Source: Pseudomonas mendocina (lineage in GTDB: Bacteria > Pseudomonadota > Gammaproteobacteria > Pseudomonadales > Pseudomonadaceae). From it: a stretch of 64,000 bases of DNA. Both the position numbers and the translations under genes were made by a program. The notes beneath the pieces are model-generated. The model searched no databases and was not told the origin of the DNA. It saw nothing but the letters and a program-made list of their open reading frames with translations. Below, one piece after another: positions 33,946 to 44,640 of the stretch (position 1 is its first letter; each line of letters opens with the position of its first letter). The stretch covers positions 4,836,001 to 4,900,000 of the forward strand of contig NZ_LR134290.1 of the NCBI RefSeq assembly GCF_900636545.1. The letters are read 5' to 3'.

Positions 33946-34855
33946 ACGCACTCTGGTCGTCGCCGGATGACCGCTCGGGCGAGAGATAGCTGACCAGTTG
34001 CCGCGCATGGGACGACAGCGCCTCCCAACTGCGCACGCACAGGCGCAATTCGCGGGTGGCCCAGACATCCTCCAGCATCACCACCGCCACTGGCAGTTCC
34101 TGGGCAAAACGGGTCGCAGCCACCTCGGGCAGCATGGATACGCCGACGCCCTGTGCCACCAGTTGGGCGATGGCGTCGAAGCTTGGTGCACGCACCCGAA
34201 CCTTCAAAGGCAGCGCGTTGCGCACCGCCATGTACTCGATGAAGCGCTGCATCGCGCGCTCGGCAGGCAGGCAGACGAAGGGGAAGTTGAACGCAGCGCG
34301 TAGTGAGGCAGGGCGTTGCGCGATCAGCGCATGTCCATGCGGTACCAGCAGCACCAGCCGATCATTGCGAAACGGCAAAGACAGCAGGCCAGCGGTGGGC
34401 AGATTGCCGTCGTACACGCCGATATCGATGCTGCCGTCCCCGACCGCATGCAGCACATCCTTGCTGTTGTACTCGGCCAGTTGCAGATCCACCTCCGGAT
34501 AATCGGCCAGGAATGGCCCGAGCGCCGCCGGCAGGAAGGTGCTGTTGGCCACGGTGGAAGCCGCCAGGCGCAGGGTGATGCGCCGCTCGCCCTTGAGTTC
34601 CTGCAGGGTATCGCTGAGCTGGCGGGCCTCCTTCAGCACGCCTTGGCAAGCCTCCAGCACCAGGCGCCCGACCGGAGTCAGGCTCATGCCGTCACTGCTG
34701 CGCACGAACAGAGTCAGCCCGCAGCGCTCCTCGAACAGGCGCAGGCGGGTGCTGGCGGCCGACACCGCGACGGGAAAGGTCGCCGCTGCCTTGCTCAGGC
34801 TACCGGTGGCGGCAATCGCCGCGATCAGGCGCAGGTCGGGCAGGTCGAAATGCAT
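33944..34855 (-). CDS. LysR-family transcriptional regulator
   Basis: This 303-aa LTTR has an N-terminal winged HTH (residues about 1-60, FDLPDLRLIAAIAATGSLSKAAATF) and a substrate-binding domain from about 90 to 295. It is divergent from the EamA-type transporter gene at 34958, with about 100 bp between them, so it most likely controls that exporter. The effector is unknown. Confidence 0.92.
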   Translation of the reverse strand: MHFDLPDLRLIAAIAATGSLSKAAATFPVAVSAASTRLRLFEERCGLTLFVRSSDGMSLTPVGRLVLEACQGVLKEARQLSDTLQELKGERRITLRLAASTVANSTFLPAALGPFLADYPEVDLQLAEYNSKDVLHAVGDGSIDIGVYDGNLPTAGLLSLPFRNDRLVLLVPHGHALIAQRPASLRAAFNFPFVCLPAERAMQRFIEYMAVRNALPLKVRVRAPSFDAIAQLVAQGVGVSMLPEVAATRFAQELPVAVVMLEDVWATRELRLCVRSWEALSSHARQLVSYLSPERSSGDDQSA

Positions 34856-34957
34856 GGTGCCTTCTCCAAATCAGAAAGCTGTCTTCGTGAAATTGCGATT
34901 CTAGCGATATAGCTTTCCGCTCAGAATAACTGCTCATTCCCTGCCATAGCCTTGCTC

Positions 34958-35884
34958 ATGAACGCTTTGACCGCCTCGTACCGCCGCAGCCTGGACAACG
35001 GCGTGCTGTTCGCCGTGCTCTCGGCCACCGGTTTCAGCCTGAAAGCCATCTTCGTCAAACTCAGCTATGCCGCCGCACCGGTGGACGCCGTCACCGTGCT
35101 GAGCCTGCGCATGGGTCTGGCGCTGCCGCTGTTCGCCTGGCTGCTGTGGCTGAGCCGTGGCACCGGGCAAGCGCGCTTGTCGGCCAAGGACTGGGCGCAC
35201 GTCCTGTTGCTGGGGATGTTTGGTTACTACCTGTCGAGCCTGTTCGACTTCTATGGCCTGCAGTACATCAGCGCCGGGCTGGAACGGCTGATCCTGTTCA
35301 CCTACCCGACGCTGGTGCTGCTGTTGCAGATGCTGGCGATGGGCGAGCGACCCGGGCCGCGCACCTTCCTGGCCCTGGGGTTGTGCTACCTGGGGCTGGG
35401 CATCGCGCTGGTGCATGACATCCGCGTCGAGGGCGACAGCGAACAGATCCTGTTGGGTGCGGCCTGGGTATTCGCCAGCGCGGTGACCTATGCCCTGTAT
35501 TACCTGGGCACCGGCGTGGTGATTCGCCGGGTCGGCTCGATGCGCCTGGCGGGGCTGGCCGGCGGCGCCTCGGCGATCATGGTGCTGGTGCACTACGGCC
35601 TCACCCGTGACCCCACGCAGTTGCTCAATCTGCCGGCCGAGGTATGGCTGCACGGCTCACTGATGGCGCTGCTGTCGACGGTGTTGCCGATCTACTGGAT
35701 GGCGCTGGCCGTGCAGCGCATGGGCGCCAGCCATGCCGCCCTGTTCGGCAATCTGGGCCCGGTGCTGACGCTGTTCGCCGCCTGGGCACTGCTTGGCGAA
35801 GCCATCACCCTGTACCAGATCGCCGGCCTGGCGCTGGTGCTGCTGGGCGTCTCGCGTCTGTCGGGCAAGCGCAAGAGCGCCTAG
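34958..35884 (+). CDS. EamA/DMT-superfamily transporter
   Basis: This 308-aa membrane protein has ten predicted spans and two EamA repeats (residues about 15-145 and 165-300, the second starting GAAWVFASAVTYALYYLG). Such proteins usually export metabolites or amino acids. I chose the ATG at 34958 over a TTG two codons upstream. Neither has a strong ribosome site. Confidence 0.88.
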   Translation: MNALTASYRRSLDNGVLFAVLSATGFSLKAIFVKLSYAAAPVDAVTVLSLRMGLALPLFAWLLWLSRGTGQARLSAKDWAHVLLLGMFGYYLSSLFDFYGLQYISAGLERLILFTYPTLVLLLQMLAMGERPGPRTFLALGLCYLGLGIALVHDIRVEGDSEQILLGAAWVFASAVTYALYYLGTGVVIRRVGSMRLAGLAGGASAIMVLVHYGLTRDPTQLLNLPAEVWLHGSLMALLSTVLPIYWMALAVQRMGASHAALFGNLGPVLTLFAAWALLGEAITLYQIAGLALVLLGVSRLSGKRKSA

Positions 35885-35954
35885 GTCCCTGCTCGGCTGG
35901 AGCGCGCGGAACCGGGCGAGAGACGTGCGGTAGCATTCACATGCGCCACGTGGC

Positions 35955-37562
35955 TCAGACCTGGAACTGCATGACGGCGTTGCGCATACCCTGCGCGACC
36001 CGCTCCAGCTCCTCCGCCGAGCGCGCCAGCTCATTCACCGCCTGGGCGTTTTGCTGCGCCATCTGCGCGATCTGTTCGACACGCTGCGCGACCTCGTTGC
36101 TGGCCTCGCTCTGCTCGCCGATGGTGTGGGAAATCTCACCCACCACCTGGGCGGCACGTTGTGCGCCGTCACGAATCTCATTGATCGAATCACCAGCCTG
36201 GTGCGCCAGACTGACGCCGTCGTTCACCCGCGTCACGCCAGCCTGCATGCTGTCCACCGCCAGGTTGGTGTTGCTGCGAATGCGCCCGATCATGTCAGTG
36301 ATTTCCTGGGTCGACTGCGCGGTTCGAGCCGCCAGGTTGCGTACCTCGTCGGCGACCACGGCGAAACCACGACCCGCCTCGCCCGCCCGCGCAGCCTCGA
36401 TGGCGGCATTGAGGGCGAGCAGATTGGTCTGTTCGGCGATGCTCTTGATGACCTGAATGATCGAGTGGATGTCCTCGGAGGAGCGCCCCAATTCGGTGAT
36501 CGTCTCGGACGACGAGGACACCGCCTCGGCGATGCGGTTCATGCCCTCGACAACGCCGAGTATGACCTGACCGCCACTGTCCGCCAGTTGCCCGGAATGG
36601 GCGGAAATGCCCTTGGCGTCGTGAGCATGCGAAGACACCTGGGCGATGTTGCGGATCATCTGCTCCATGACCGCGGCCATGCTGGTGGCGCTCTCGGCCT
36701 GCTGGGTGGAGTCCTGCAGGATGCCCTGGGCAGTGCCATTCACGGTACGCGCCGTATGCTGAAGCTGGTCACTGTGCTGGGTGATGGTGCTGATCATGCG
36801 GCCGAGGTTGGCCTGCATCTCGGCCAGCGCCTGCAGCAACTGTCCTGCTTCGTCCTGGCGACTCACATCAATACGACCGCGCAGGTTGCCATTGGCGATG
36901 GCGCGTGCGGTGTCGATGGATTGCTGCAGCGGGCCCAGCACACGGCGCATCAGGCTCCAGGTGATCAGGCCGAGCAGCAGGCTGACCAGGACGATACCGG
37001 TCACCAGGAAGATCGAGGCCTGGTGCACGGCCGTCTGGCCACTCTGGCGGGCAGCGCTCACCTGCCCTTCGATCAGGCTGCTGAGCGCTTCGTTCCGGGC
37101 TTCGAGCTCGCTGAAACGCTGGGAGAATGCGGGCATGCCCGCCTTGGCGGCCTGGGCATCAAGCAGGGCTGCCGCGGTGATCTGCTCGGCTTCGCTGATA
37201 TAGGCATTGAGCGCCGGTTGCGACTGGGCAATGGCCTGCTGGATATCAGCCGGGAGCGGCAACTGGGCATTGGCTGCCAGGGTGCGCTTGAACCACTCGG
37301 CATGCTCGCGCAGGTCCGTGCGCACCTGCTCGGCAGCGGCCTGATCGCCGGGTTCGACGTTGAAAGCGGCCAGCACGTCGGCGCGTAGCGCGTCGTGCAT
37401 CATGTCCCCTTCCAGGTGGTTACGCAGCGCCTCGACGCTCAGCTCGTTCTGCGCCAGCGCGTCACTGAGTTGGGTCTGCCCCCAAAAGCCCACGGCACCG
37501 AGCGCCGCAGCAGCGGTGACGCTCAAGACGCCGCTGGCGATCATCGTCTGACGAATATTCAT
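35955..37562 (-). CDS. Methyl-accepting chemotaxis protein
   Basis: This 535-aa transmembrane chemoreceptor has TM1 at about residues 8-28, a periplasmic helical-bundle ligand domain (about 30-180), TM2 (about 183-205) and a HAMP domain. The cytoplasmic signalling domain has the conserved hairpin tip ([20 protein letters not shown]) and methylation helices on both sides. No CheR-binding pentapeptide is seen at the C terminus. The ligand is unknown. The gene stands alone. Confidence 0.93.
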   Translation of the reverse strand: MNIRQTMIASGVLSVTAAAALGAVGFWGQTQLSDALAQNELSVEALRNHLEGDMMHDALRADVLAAFNVEPGDQAAAEQVRTDLREHAEWFKRTLAANAQLPLPADIQQAIAQSQPALNAYISEAEQITAAALLDAQAAKAGMPAFSQRFSELEARNEALSSLIEGQVSAARQSGQTAVHQASIFLVTGIVLVSLLLGLITWSLMRRVLGPLQQSIDTARAIANGNLRGRIDVSRQDEAGQLLQALAEMQANLGRMISTITQHSDQLQHTARTVNGTAQGILQDSTQQAESATSMAAVMEQMIRNIAQVSSHAHDAKGISAHSGQLADSGGQVILGVVEGMNRIAEAVSSSSETITELGRSSEDIHSIIQVIKSIAEQTNLLALNAAIEAARAGEAGRGFAVVADEVRNLAARTAQSTQEITDMIGRIRSNTNLAVDSMQAGVTRVNDGVSLAHQAGDSINEIRDGAQRAAQVVGEISHTIGEQSEASNEVAQRVEQIAQMAQQNAQAVNELARSAEELERVAQGMRNAVMQFQV

Positions 37563-37742
37563 GCATTGATATCTGGCTGTAGCGAAGCGGAGAACTAAGT
37601 CTAGTCCAGCTCCTGGCTATGCAAGGCCCGCGCAGGCTCTGTTCCAGCATCAGGGAGGAACTACGCTCGCAGCCGGAACTGCACACAGATTGGTGATTGC
37701 TGAAGCAGGAAAACCGGACGAGCTACTGGACCGCTCGCATAA

Positions 37743-37766
37743 CGCTATATACAAAAAAATATAGCG
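37743..37766 (+). promoter_or_regulatory. ModE-type operator upstream of modA
   Basis: The sequence CGCTATAT-ACAAAAAA-ATATAGCG is a perfect 8-bp dyad with an 8-bp spacer. It matches the known ModE box pattern CGnTATAT...ATATAnCG and lies 31 bp upstream of the modA start. Molybdate-bound ModE would block transcription here. No modE gene is visible in the window, so the repressor must be encoded elsewhere. Confidence 0.8.
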
Positions 37767-37772
37767 CAGTAG

Positions 37773-38564
<792 letters not shown>

Positions 38565-38569
38565 TCCCT

Positions 38570-38631
38570 GTAGCCCGGATGAAATCCGGGGCCATCTGCC
38601 TGAGCAGGCCCCGGATTGCATCCGGGCTACG
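38570..38631. repeat. REP pair between modA and modB
   Basis: Oppositely oriented GTAGCCCGGATGAAATCCGGG (38570-38590) and CCCCGGATTGCATCCGGGCTAC (38609-38630) form a BIME-like structure in the 99-bp gap. This could favour a higher level of binding-protein mRNA relative to modBC. Confidence 0.8.
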
Positions 38632-38663
38632 TTTGTCCAGACGCCAGTTGCCGGAACCCGCCC

Positions 38664-39344
38664 ATGCCGCTGTCGAAGAACGACCTCGATGCCATCCTGC
38701 TGACACTGGAGCTGGCCTCGCTGACCACCGTGCTGCTGCTGATCATCGGCACGCCCATCGCGCTGTGGCTGACCCGCACCGACTCCTGGCTCAAACGTCC
38801 GGTCGGCGCCGTGGTGGCGCTGCCGCTGGTGCTACCGCCGACGGTGATCGGTTTCTACCTGCTGGTCAGCATGGGCCCCAACGGCTTCTTCGGCCAGCTA
38901 ACGCAGAGCCTCGGCCTGGGCACCTTCACCTTCAGCTTCACTGGCCTGGTGATCGGTTCGATCTTCTATTCCCTGCCCTTCGTCGTGCAGCCGCTGCAGA
39001 ACGCCTTCGAGGCCATCGGCCGCGGCCCGCTGGAAGCCGCCGCAACCTTGCGCGCCAACCCCTGGGATACGTTCTTCAGCGTCGTACTGCCGCTAGCGCG
39101 CCCGGGTTTCGTTACCGCCGCGATCCTGGCCTTCGCCCACACGGTCGGTGAGTTCGGCGTGGTGCTGATGATCGGCGGCAATATCCCCGGCAAGACCCAG
39201 GTGGTGTCGGTGCAGATCTACAACCATGTGGAAACCATGAACTACGCCCAGGCGCACTGGCTGGCCGGCGGAATGGTGGCCTTCTCCTTCATCGTCCTGC
39301 TGGCGCTGTATGGCGGACGCAGCGGCAAGCTGAGGGCCTGGTGA
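38664..39344 (+). CDS. modB: Molybdate ABC transporter permease ModB
   Basis: This 226-aa inner-membrane permease has five to six spans and segments [25 protein letters not shown] and [22 protein letters not shown], strongly typical of ModB. I place the start at 38664 because the upstream part of the open frame runs through the REP. It overlaps modC in TGATG. Confidence 0.95.
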   Translation: MPLSKNDLDAILLTLELASLTTVLLLIIGTPIALWLTRTDSWLKRPVGAVVALPLVLPPTVIGFYLLVSMGPNGFFGQLTQSLGLGTFTFSFTGLVIGSIFYSLPFVVQPLQNAFEAIGRGPLEAAATLRANPWDTFFSVVLPLARPGFVTAAILAFAHTVGEFGVVLMIGGNIPGKTQVVSVQIYNHVETMNYAQAHWLAGGMVAFSFIVLLALYGGRSGKLRAW

Positions 39345-40468
39345 TGTTTGGATTTGGCAAAACCACGCCTCTGCCCGTGACGAATGACGGTCGTATTCGC
39401 GCGCGCTTTCTGGTGCAGCACGCGGGCTTTCGTCTGGATGTAGACCTCGACCTGCCGGCGCGAGGCGTCAGCGCACTGTTCGGCCATTCCGGCTCCGGCA
39501 AGACCAGTTGCCTGCGCTGCTTCGCCGGGCTGGATCGTCCACAGCAAGGTTACCTGCAAGTGGCTGGCGAACTCTGGCAGGACAGCGAGCGCGGCTTCTT
39601 CCTCCCCGCCCACCGGCGCGCCATCGGCTACGTGTTTCAGAACGCCAACCTGTTCCCGCATCTGAGCGTGCGCAAGAACCTGGAATACGGTCAGCGGCGC
39701 ATCCCTGCATCGCAACGCAAGGTGGCACTGGATCAGGCGCTTCAACTGCTGGGCATCGGTCACCTGCTCGAGCGCATGCCCTCGGCGCTGTCCGGCGGTG
39801 AACGCCAGCGCGTCGGCATCGCCCGCGCGCTGGTCACCAGCCCGCGCCTGCTGCTGATGGACGAGCCGCTGGCCTCGCTCGATCTCAAACGCAAGCAGGA
39901 GGTGCTGCCCTATCTGCAGCGGCTGCACGAGGAGCTGGACATCCCCGTGCTCTACGTCAGCCATGCGCCGGACGAAGTGGCGCGCCTGGCCGATCATCTG
40001 GTGCTGCTCGACGAAGGCCTGGTCCGCGCCAGCGGCCCGCTCAAGGAAACCCTGCTGCGCGCCGACCTACCCTTCGCCAGCGATGACGATGCCGAAGCGG
40101 TGATCGACGGCGAGGTTTGCGGCCATGATGCTGCCTATGGCCTGTTGCAACTACGCCTGCCCGGCAGCGAAGCCTGCCTGCGCCTGCCCCACGCGGCGTT
40201 GCCCAACGGCCATCCGGTGCGGGTGAAGATCAAGGCGCGTGACGTCAGCCTCGGCCTGCAACGCGCCGAGGGCAGCAGCCTGCTCAACCTGCTGCCGGCG
40301 ACGGTGGAAAGCTGGCAGGCGCTCGATGCGCAGATGCTGTTGACCCTGCGTCTGGGCGAACAGCGCCTGCTGGCGCGGATCACCCGTTACTCCTTTGATC
40401 AGTTGGGCATTCACGCCGGCCAGGCACTCTGGGCGCAAGTCAAGTCAGTGTCGCTGCTGGCGCCGTAG
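39344..40468 (+). CDS. modC: Molybdate ABC transporter ATPase ModC
   Basis: This 374-aa ATPase has Walker [10 protein letters not shown] at about residues 47-55, Q-loop [11 protein letters not shown], signature LSGGERQR, Walker B LLLMDEP and YVSHAPDEV. It also carries the ModC-specific C-terminal molybdate-binding TOBE domain (about residues 290-370). The ATG at 39344 overlaps the modB stop by 1 nt. Together with ModA and ModB this is a complete high-affinity molybdate system. Confidence 0.95.
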   Translation: MFGFGKTTPLPVTNDGRIRARFLVQHAGFRLDVDLDLPARGVSALFGHSGSGKTSCLRCFAGLDRPQQGYLQVAGELWQDSERGFFLPAHRRAIGYVFQNANLFPHLSVRKNLEYGQRRIPASQRKVALDQALQLLGIGHLLERMPSALSGGERQRVGIARALVTSPRLLLMDEPLASLDLKRKQEVLPYLQRLHEELDIPVLYVSHAPDEVARLADHLVLLDEGLVRASGPLKETLLRADLPFASDDDAEAVIDGEVCGHDAAYGLLQLRLPGSEACLRLPHAALPNGHPVRVKIKARDVSLGLQRAEGSSLLNLLPATVESWQALDAQMLLTLRLGEQRLLARITRYSFDQLGIHAGQALWAQVKSVSLLAP

Positions 40469-40539
40469 TCTGTGCCCCGCGACGCCCCGGAACGTAAGAC
40501 CGTGCGAACGCGAGATTCCCGGTGCGCTACAGGTCGGTG

Positions 40540-40613
40540 AGCACCGTAGGGTGCGCCGCGCGCACCGGTCTTACGCACAGGTCATGGGGCCGTAGCCCGG
40601 ATGCAATCCGGGG
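40540..40613. repeat. Hairpin and REP after modC
   Basis: The gap 40469-40616 holds a GTAGGGTGCGCCGCGCGCACC-type hairpin at about 40548-40568 and a GTAGCCCGGATGCAATCCGGGG REP at 40592-40613. They separate modC from the convergent ATPase gene. Confidence 0.7.
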
Positions 40614-40616
40614 CGA

Positions 40617-41441
40617 TCAGACGCCCCCTGGCAACTCCAGATGCTGCGGTCCGATTTCCTCATGGCCGGCCAGCAGCAGGGCAAAGTGGATGGCGTTCTC
40701 CAGCTCGCGGGTATTGCCCGGCCAGCGATGGGACTTCAGTACGGCCTGCGCTGCCGGGCTGATCGGCGGTATCGCAAGGTTCAGGCGCGAGGCATGGATA
40801 CCGAGGAAATATTCGGCCAGCGGCAGGATATCGCCGACCCGCTCGCGCAATGCCGGGAACCGCAGTTGGCCGTCGCACAGGTAGGCGTATAAGCGCTCGT
40901 CGAAAGTGCCGGCTGCCACCGCGCGGGCCAGGTCGACGCTGCTCGCCGCCACCAGGCGCACGTCCACCGGCAACGCCTGGCTGGCGCCGACGCGATACAC
41001 CTCGCGGGTTTCCAGTGCGGCCAGCAGTTTGCTCTGCAACGGGCGTGAAAGATCGGCAATCTCGTCGAGGTAGAGCGTGCCGCCATTGGCCGAACCGAAC
41101 CAACCGGCGCGGCTGCTGGCAGCGCCGACATGGGCGCCGCCGACATGCCCGAACAGCTCGGCCTCACCCCATTGCGGGCTGATTGCCGCGCAGCTCACCG
41201 CCACGAACAGGCCGGCGCGCTCGCTCTGGCGGTGGATATAGCGCGCCAGCAACTCCTTACCGGTACCGGTTTCACCGAGAATCAGCAACGGCTGGCCATT
41301 GTCCGCCAGTGCCTCGGCGCGCTCGCGCAACTGGCGCGAACGGGCATCGACAAATACCAGCGCCTTGGCCCGAATGCTCAGCGGGCTTTTGTCCGAATCG
41401 GCAAAGGTCAGGGGCGGTGGGAAGCCAGGTGGAAAACTCAT
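40617..41441 (-). CDS. Sigma-54-activator-type AAA+ protein, no HTH and altered GAFTGA loop
   Basis: This 274-aa protein is one AAA+ domain of the bacterial enhancer-binding family: Walker A GETGTGKE (56-63), Walker B TLYLDE (122-127) and RWPGNTRELEN near the end. The sigma-54-contacting loop, normally GAFTGA, reads GAHVGA (102-107). The usual FRxDLYYRL arginine-finger region reads FDERLYAYL (180-188). It ends at LELPGGV, with no receiver domain and no C-terminal Fis-type DNA-binding domain. I place the start at 41441 with AGGAG 9 nt upstream. It sits in a sulfur neighbourhood where SfnR-like activators occur, but its role is open; it could be degenerate or a repurposed partner. Confidence 0.8.
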   Translation of the reverse strand: MSFPPGFPPPLTFADSDKSPLSIRAKALVFVDARSRQLRERAEALADNGQPLLILGETGTGKELLARYIHRQSERAGLFVAVSCAAISPQWGEAELFGHVGGAHVGAASSRAGWFGSANGGTLYLDEIADLSRPLQSKLLAALETREVYRVGASQALPVDVRLVAASSVDLARAVAAGTFDERLYAYLCDGQLRFPALRERVGDILPLAEYFLGIHASRLNLAIPPISPAAQAVLKSHRWPGNTRELENAIHFALLLAGHEEIGPQHLELPGGV

Positions 41442-41625
41442 GACGTGCAGCTCCTGAGCCACACCTCATCAGCGCGGCCTGTATGCGAATAAATGGGCTG
41501 GAGCAATTCTCAACCTTGCTCCGCATCGGCTCGAAAGGTGGCCGCCATGGCTGGCAGGCGATAAAAAAGAGCGGGCGGCTGCCTGGCCCGACCCCGCTCC
41601 GAAGGTGTTCGCCCGTGAAGGGCTT

Positions 41626-42207
41626 TCAGGCGCGCAAGCGCGCCTGCTGTTCGATGCGGCCCTGCAGGCGATACAGGTAGGCGAAGCCCTGCTCCCAGTA
41701 GCGATGTCCGGACTTGACGTTGATATGCCCGGCACCGGTCAGGATCGCCGCCTCGCTACCCCAGGCACGCGCCAGCTCCAGTGCACGCAGGGCGCTGGCC
41801 GCGGCATCGTTGTCGGAGCCCACCAGCAAGCTGGGAAAGGGCAGCAGATCACGCGGCATCGGTGCGAAATTCCTTAGCGGCTCGGGGCAACCCGGCCGCT
41901 CGACATCAGCCGGCGCCACCAGCAGCGCACCGCGCACCCGGCGCAGCAGTTCGACTGGCGCCTGCGCGGCCCAGTGCGCCACGGTCACGCAGCCCAAGCT
42001 GTGGGCAATGAGAATCGCCGGCCGCGGATCAGCAGCCAACACGCGGTCCAGTTCGGCGATCCAGTCGGCGCATTGCGGATTGAACCAGTCGTTCTGCTCG
42101 ACTCGCACGCTACCCGGCAAGCTGCGGTGCCAATGGCTTTGCCAGTGCTCTTCGGGTGAGCCCTGCCAGCCCGGCAGGATCAGATAACGGATTGCTTCAC
42201 TGGCCAT
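41626..42207 (-). CDS. Alpha/beta hydrolase, RBBP9/YdeN-like
   Basis: This 193-aa serine hydrolase has the nucleophile elbow AHSLG (Ser near residue 70), an Asp in LLVGSDND and the catalytic His in TGAGHIN, making a complete triad. The size and YLILPGWQGSPEEHWQSHW N terminus match the RBBP9/YdeN group. Its substrate is unknown. I place the start at 42207 with a strong AAGGAGG site. It is divergent from oscA-sbp across the AT-rich promoter region with AAAAAGAAT motifs, so co-regulation by sulfur is plausible. Confidence 0.9.
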   Translation of the reverse strand: MASEAIRYLILPGWQGSPEEHWQSHWHRSLPGSVRVEQNDWFNPQCADWIAELDRVLAADPRPAILIAHSLGCVTVAHWAAQAPVELLRRVRGALLVAPADVERPGCPEPLRNFAPMPRDLLPFPSLLVGSDNDAAASALRALELARAWGSEAAILTGAGHINVKSGHRYWEQGFAYLYRLQGRIEQQARLRA

Positions 42208-42254
42208 GACGGCGCCTCCTTGAATCGAATGGCGCCAGTCTAGGCAGCGCAAGC

Positions 42255-42375
42255 CAAATACAAAAAGAATAAGAATTTCTTTGCTTATTCCATTAATGAA
42301 TCCATAACGTGCAGCATTTTATATTTCCAAAAAGAATATAAATGTTCTTAAACAGTATTTTTAAGAATATTCCAG
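42255..42375. promoter_or_regulatory. AT-rich divergent promoter region for hydrolase and oscA-sbp
   Basis: AAAAAGAAT occurs at 42262-42270 and 42329-42337, amid TATA-rich sequence (TTTATATTT, TTTTTAAGAATATTCC). The same 9-mer occurs in the promoter regions of lsfA and of the porin/orphan SsuA pair. I infer a CysB-type, sulfate-starvation promoter. Exact -10/-35 elements cannot be fixed by eye. Confidence 0.5.
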
Positions 42376-42452
42376 CCTCTCTACTATCCGCTCCACGCCA
42401 GCGTCGGCACTCGTTACGCCGCCGTGGCGACCTATTCACAAGGAGCCTGGAA

Positions 42453-42635
42453 ATGACCGCGACGCTGAGAAACCTCGAAGGCCAGGATGAAGCCAGCATC
42501 CTGCGCGAGATCCAGACCGCACTGCATGGCCTGAAATTCGGTTCGGTGGAAATCACCGTACATAACGGCCAAGTGGTGCAGATCGAGCGCAAGGAAAAGA
42601 TCCGCCTGCAACAACCGAGCAGCAAGAACAGCTGA
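42453..42635 (+). CDS. oscA: Small organosulfur-related protein OscA (DUF2292)
   Basis: This 60-aa protein matches the OscA/DUF2292 pattern: ILREIQTALHGLKFGSVEITVHNGQVVQIERKEKIRL. In Pseudomonas corrugata oscA lies directly upstream of sbp, is induced by sulfur starvation, and is needed for organosulfur use under chromate stress (established there, inferred here). I place the start at 42453 with AGGAG upstream; the longer open frame is non-coding leader. The only sulfur residue is the start Met. It precedes sbp by 103 bp. Confidence 0.92.
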   Translation: MTATLRNLEGQDEASILREIQTALHGLKFGSVEITVHNGQVVQIERKEKIRLQQPSSKNS

Positions 42636-42738
42636 CAGCACATCGACTTCATGATGCAGCCCGACTGGACCACCAGAGGGCGCTTACCCGATAGCCCCAA
42701 CGCCAACACAAGAACTTATCCAGTCTAGGAGCTGCACC

Positions 42739-43740
42739 ATGTCCATTCGCCGTTTCGCCCTGGCCGCGCTGGCCAGCACTCTGATCGCCGGCCCAGCCAT
42801 CGCCCAGCCGCTGCTCAACGTGTCCTACGACCCGACCCGCGAGCTGTACGTTGAGTACAACGCCGCCTTCAACAAATTCTGGCAAGCACAAGGCAACCCG
42901 GCCGTTGCCATCCAGCAATCCCACGGTGGCTCGGGCAAGCAGGCCCGTGCAGTAATCGATGGCCTGCGCGCCGACGTGGTGACCCTGGCGCTGTCCGGCG
43001 ACATCGACGCGCTGAACCTCAACCAGCAGCTGATCGACCCGAACTGGCAGGCGCGCCTGCCGGACAACAGCACGCCGTACACCTCGACCATCGTGTTCCT
43101 GGTGCGCAAGGGCAACCCGAAAGGCATCAAGGACTGGGATGACCTAGTCAAGGACGGCGTGGAAGTCATCACCCCGAACCCGAAAACCTCCGGCGGCGCA
43201 CGCTGGAACTTCCTCGCCGCCTGGGCCTACGCCCGCGAGAAGTTCGGCAGCGAAGACAAGGCCCTGGAGTTCGTGACCGAGCTCTATCGCCACGCCCCGG
43301 TGCTGGATACCGGCGCCCGTGGTTCGACCATCAGCTTCGTCCAGCGTGGCCTGGGTGACGTACTGCTGGCCTGGGAAAACGAGGCCTACCTGTCGCTGGC
43401 CGAAGAGGGCGGCGATCAGCTGGAGATCGTCACCCCCTCGCTGTCGATCCTCGCCGAACCGCCGGTTGCGGTGGTCGATGCCAACGTCGACCGCAAGGGC
43501 ACCCGCAAGGTGGCCGAGGCCTATCTGGAGCACCTGTATAGCGAAGAAGGCCAGCGCATCGCCGCGAAGAACTTCTACCGCCCACGCAACGAGAAAGTCG
43601 CCGCCGAGTTCAAGGACCAGTTCCAGGACCTCAAGCTGGTGACCATCGACAAGGACTTCGGCGGCTGGAAACAGGCCCAGCCCAAGTACTTCGACGACGG
43701 CGGGGTGTTCGACCAGATCTTCACCAAGATCAATCAGTAA
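42739..43740 (+). CDS. sbp: Periplasmic sulfate-binding protein Sbp (copy 2)
   Basis: This 333-aa precursor has a signal peptide ending near AIAQ and mature hallmarks [42 protein letters not shown] and [16 protein letters not shown]. It is the sulfate receptor of a full sbp-cysTWA set. The mature chain has no Met and no Cys. It is more like standard Sbp than copy 1 at 2142. TAGGAG lies ahead of the ATG. An AT-rich promoter region with oscA first suggests sulfur-starvation control. Confidence 0.97.
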   Translation: MSIRRFALAALASTLIAGPAIAQPLLNVSYDPTRELYVEYNAAFNKFWQAQGNPAVAIQQSHGGSGKQARAVIDGLRADVVTLALSGDIDALNLNQQLIDPNWQARLPDNSTPYTSTIVFLVRKGNPKGIKDWDDLVKDGVEVITPNPKTSGGARWNFLAAWAYAREKFGSEDKALEFVTELYRHAPVLDTGARGSTISFVQRGLGDVLLAWENEAYLSLAEEGGDQLEIVTPSLSILAEPPVAVVDANVDRKGTRKVAEAYLEHLYSEEGQRIAAKNFYRPRNEKVAAEFKDQFQDLKLVTIDKDFGGWKQAQPKYFDDGGVFDQIFTKINQ

Positions 43741-43817
43741 TAGCGGCTGGATTACAGAGGCCCGCCATCTTCACCGGTAGCGGGTCCTCGTCGCGGACCT
43801 GAACAAAAGGACACCCC

Positions 43818-44630
43818 ATGTCTCGTCGAACTTCCCCGGTCATACCCGGCTTCGGGCTGACCCTGGGCTACACCATCACCTACCTGGCGTTGATCGTACT
43901 GATTCCGCTGGGGGCGATGTTCCTCTTCTCGCTGCAACTGACCGCCGAACAGTGGTGGGCACTGCTCAACAATCGCCAACTGCAGTTCTCGCTGCAACTC
44001 TCGTTCGGTACCGCGCTGGCCGCCGCCCTGCTCAATGGCATTCTCGGCACCGTCATCGCCTGGGTGCTGGTGCGCTACACCTTCCCAGGCCGGCGCATCA
44101 TCGACGCCATGGTCGACATGCCGTTCGCCCTGCCCACGGCCGTTGCCGGCATCGCGCTGACCGCGCTGTACGCACCCAGTGGCCTGATCGGCTCGCTGTT
44201 CCCCTTCAAGATCGCCTATACCCCGCTGGGCATCACCCTGGCGCTGGTGTTCGTCACCCTGCCGTTCGTGGTGCGCACGCTGCAGCCGGTACTGGCCGAC
44301 ATCCCCAAGGAAGTCGAGGAAGCCGCCGCCTGTCTGGGCGCCAAGCCGCTGCAGGTGTTCCGCCACATCCTGCTGCCGAGTCTGCTGCCGGCCTGGCTGA
44401 CCGGCTTCGCCCTGGCCTTTGCGCGTGGTGTCGGCGAGTACGGCTCGGTGGTGTTCATTGCCGGCAACATCCCGCTGAAGACCGAGATCCTGCCGCTGCT
44501 GATCGTGTCCAAGCTGGATCAGTACGACTACCCGGGCGCCACCGCCATCGGCGTGATCATGCTGGTGGTGTCGTTCATCCTGCTGCTGCTGATCAACATT
44601 CTGCAGCGCCGCATCCAGCCGCAACTCTGA
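43818..44630 (+). CDS. cysT: Sulfate ABC transporter permease CysT (copy 2)
   Basis: This 270-aa inner-membrane permease has spans beginning [20 protein letters not shown], the segment [22 protein letters not shown] and the EAA loop [15 protein letters not shown]. An AAAGGA site precedes the ATG. It is followed after 10 bp by cysW; the sequence TGAGGAG joins the stop codon and the next ribosome site, a sign of coupling. Confidence 0.96.
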   Translation: MSRRTSPVIPGFGLTLGYTITYLALIVLIPLGAMFLFSLQLTAEQWWALLNNRQLQFSLQLSFGTALAAALLNGILGTVIAWVLVRYTFPGRRIIDAMVDMPFALPTAVAGIALTALYAPSGLIGSLFPFKIAYTPLGITLALVFVTLPFVVRTLQPVLADIPKEVEEAAACLGAKPLQVFRHILLPSLLPAWLTGFALAFARGVGEYGSVVFIAGNIPLKTEILPLLIVSKLDQYDYPGATAIGVIMLVVSFILLLLINILQRRIQPQL

Positions 44631-44640
44631 GGAGCCCGTC

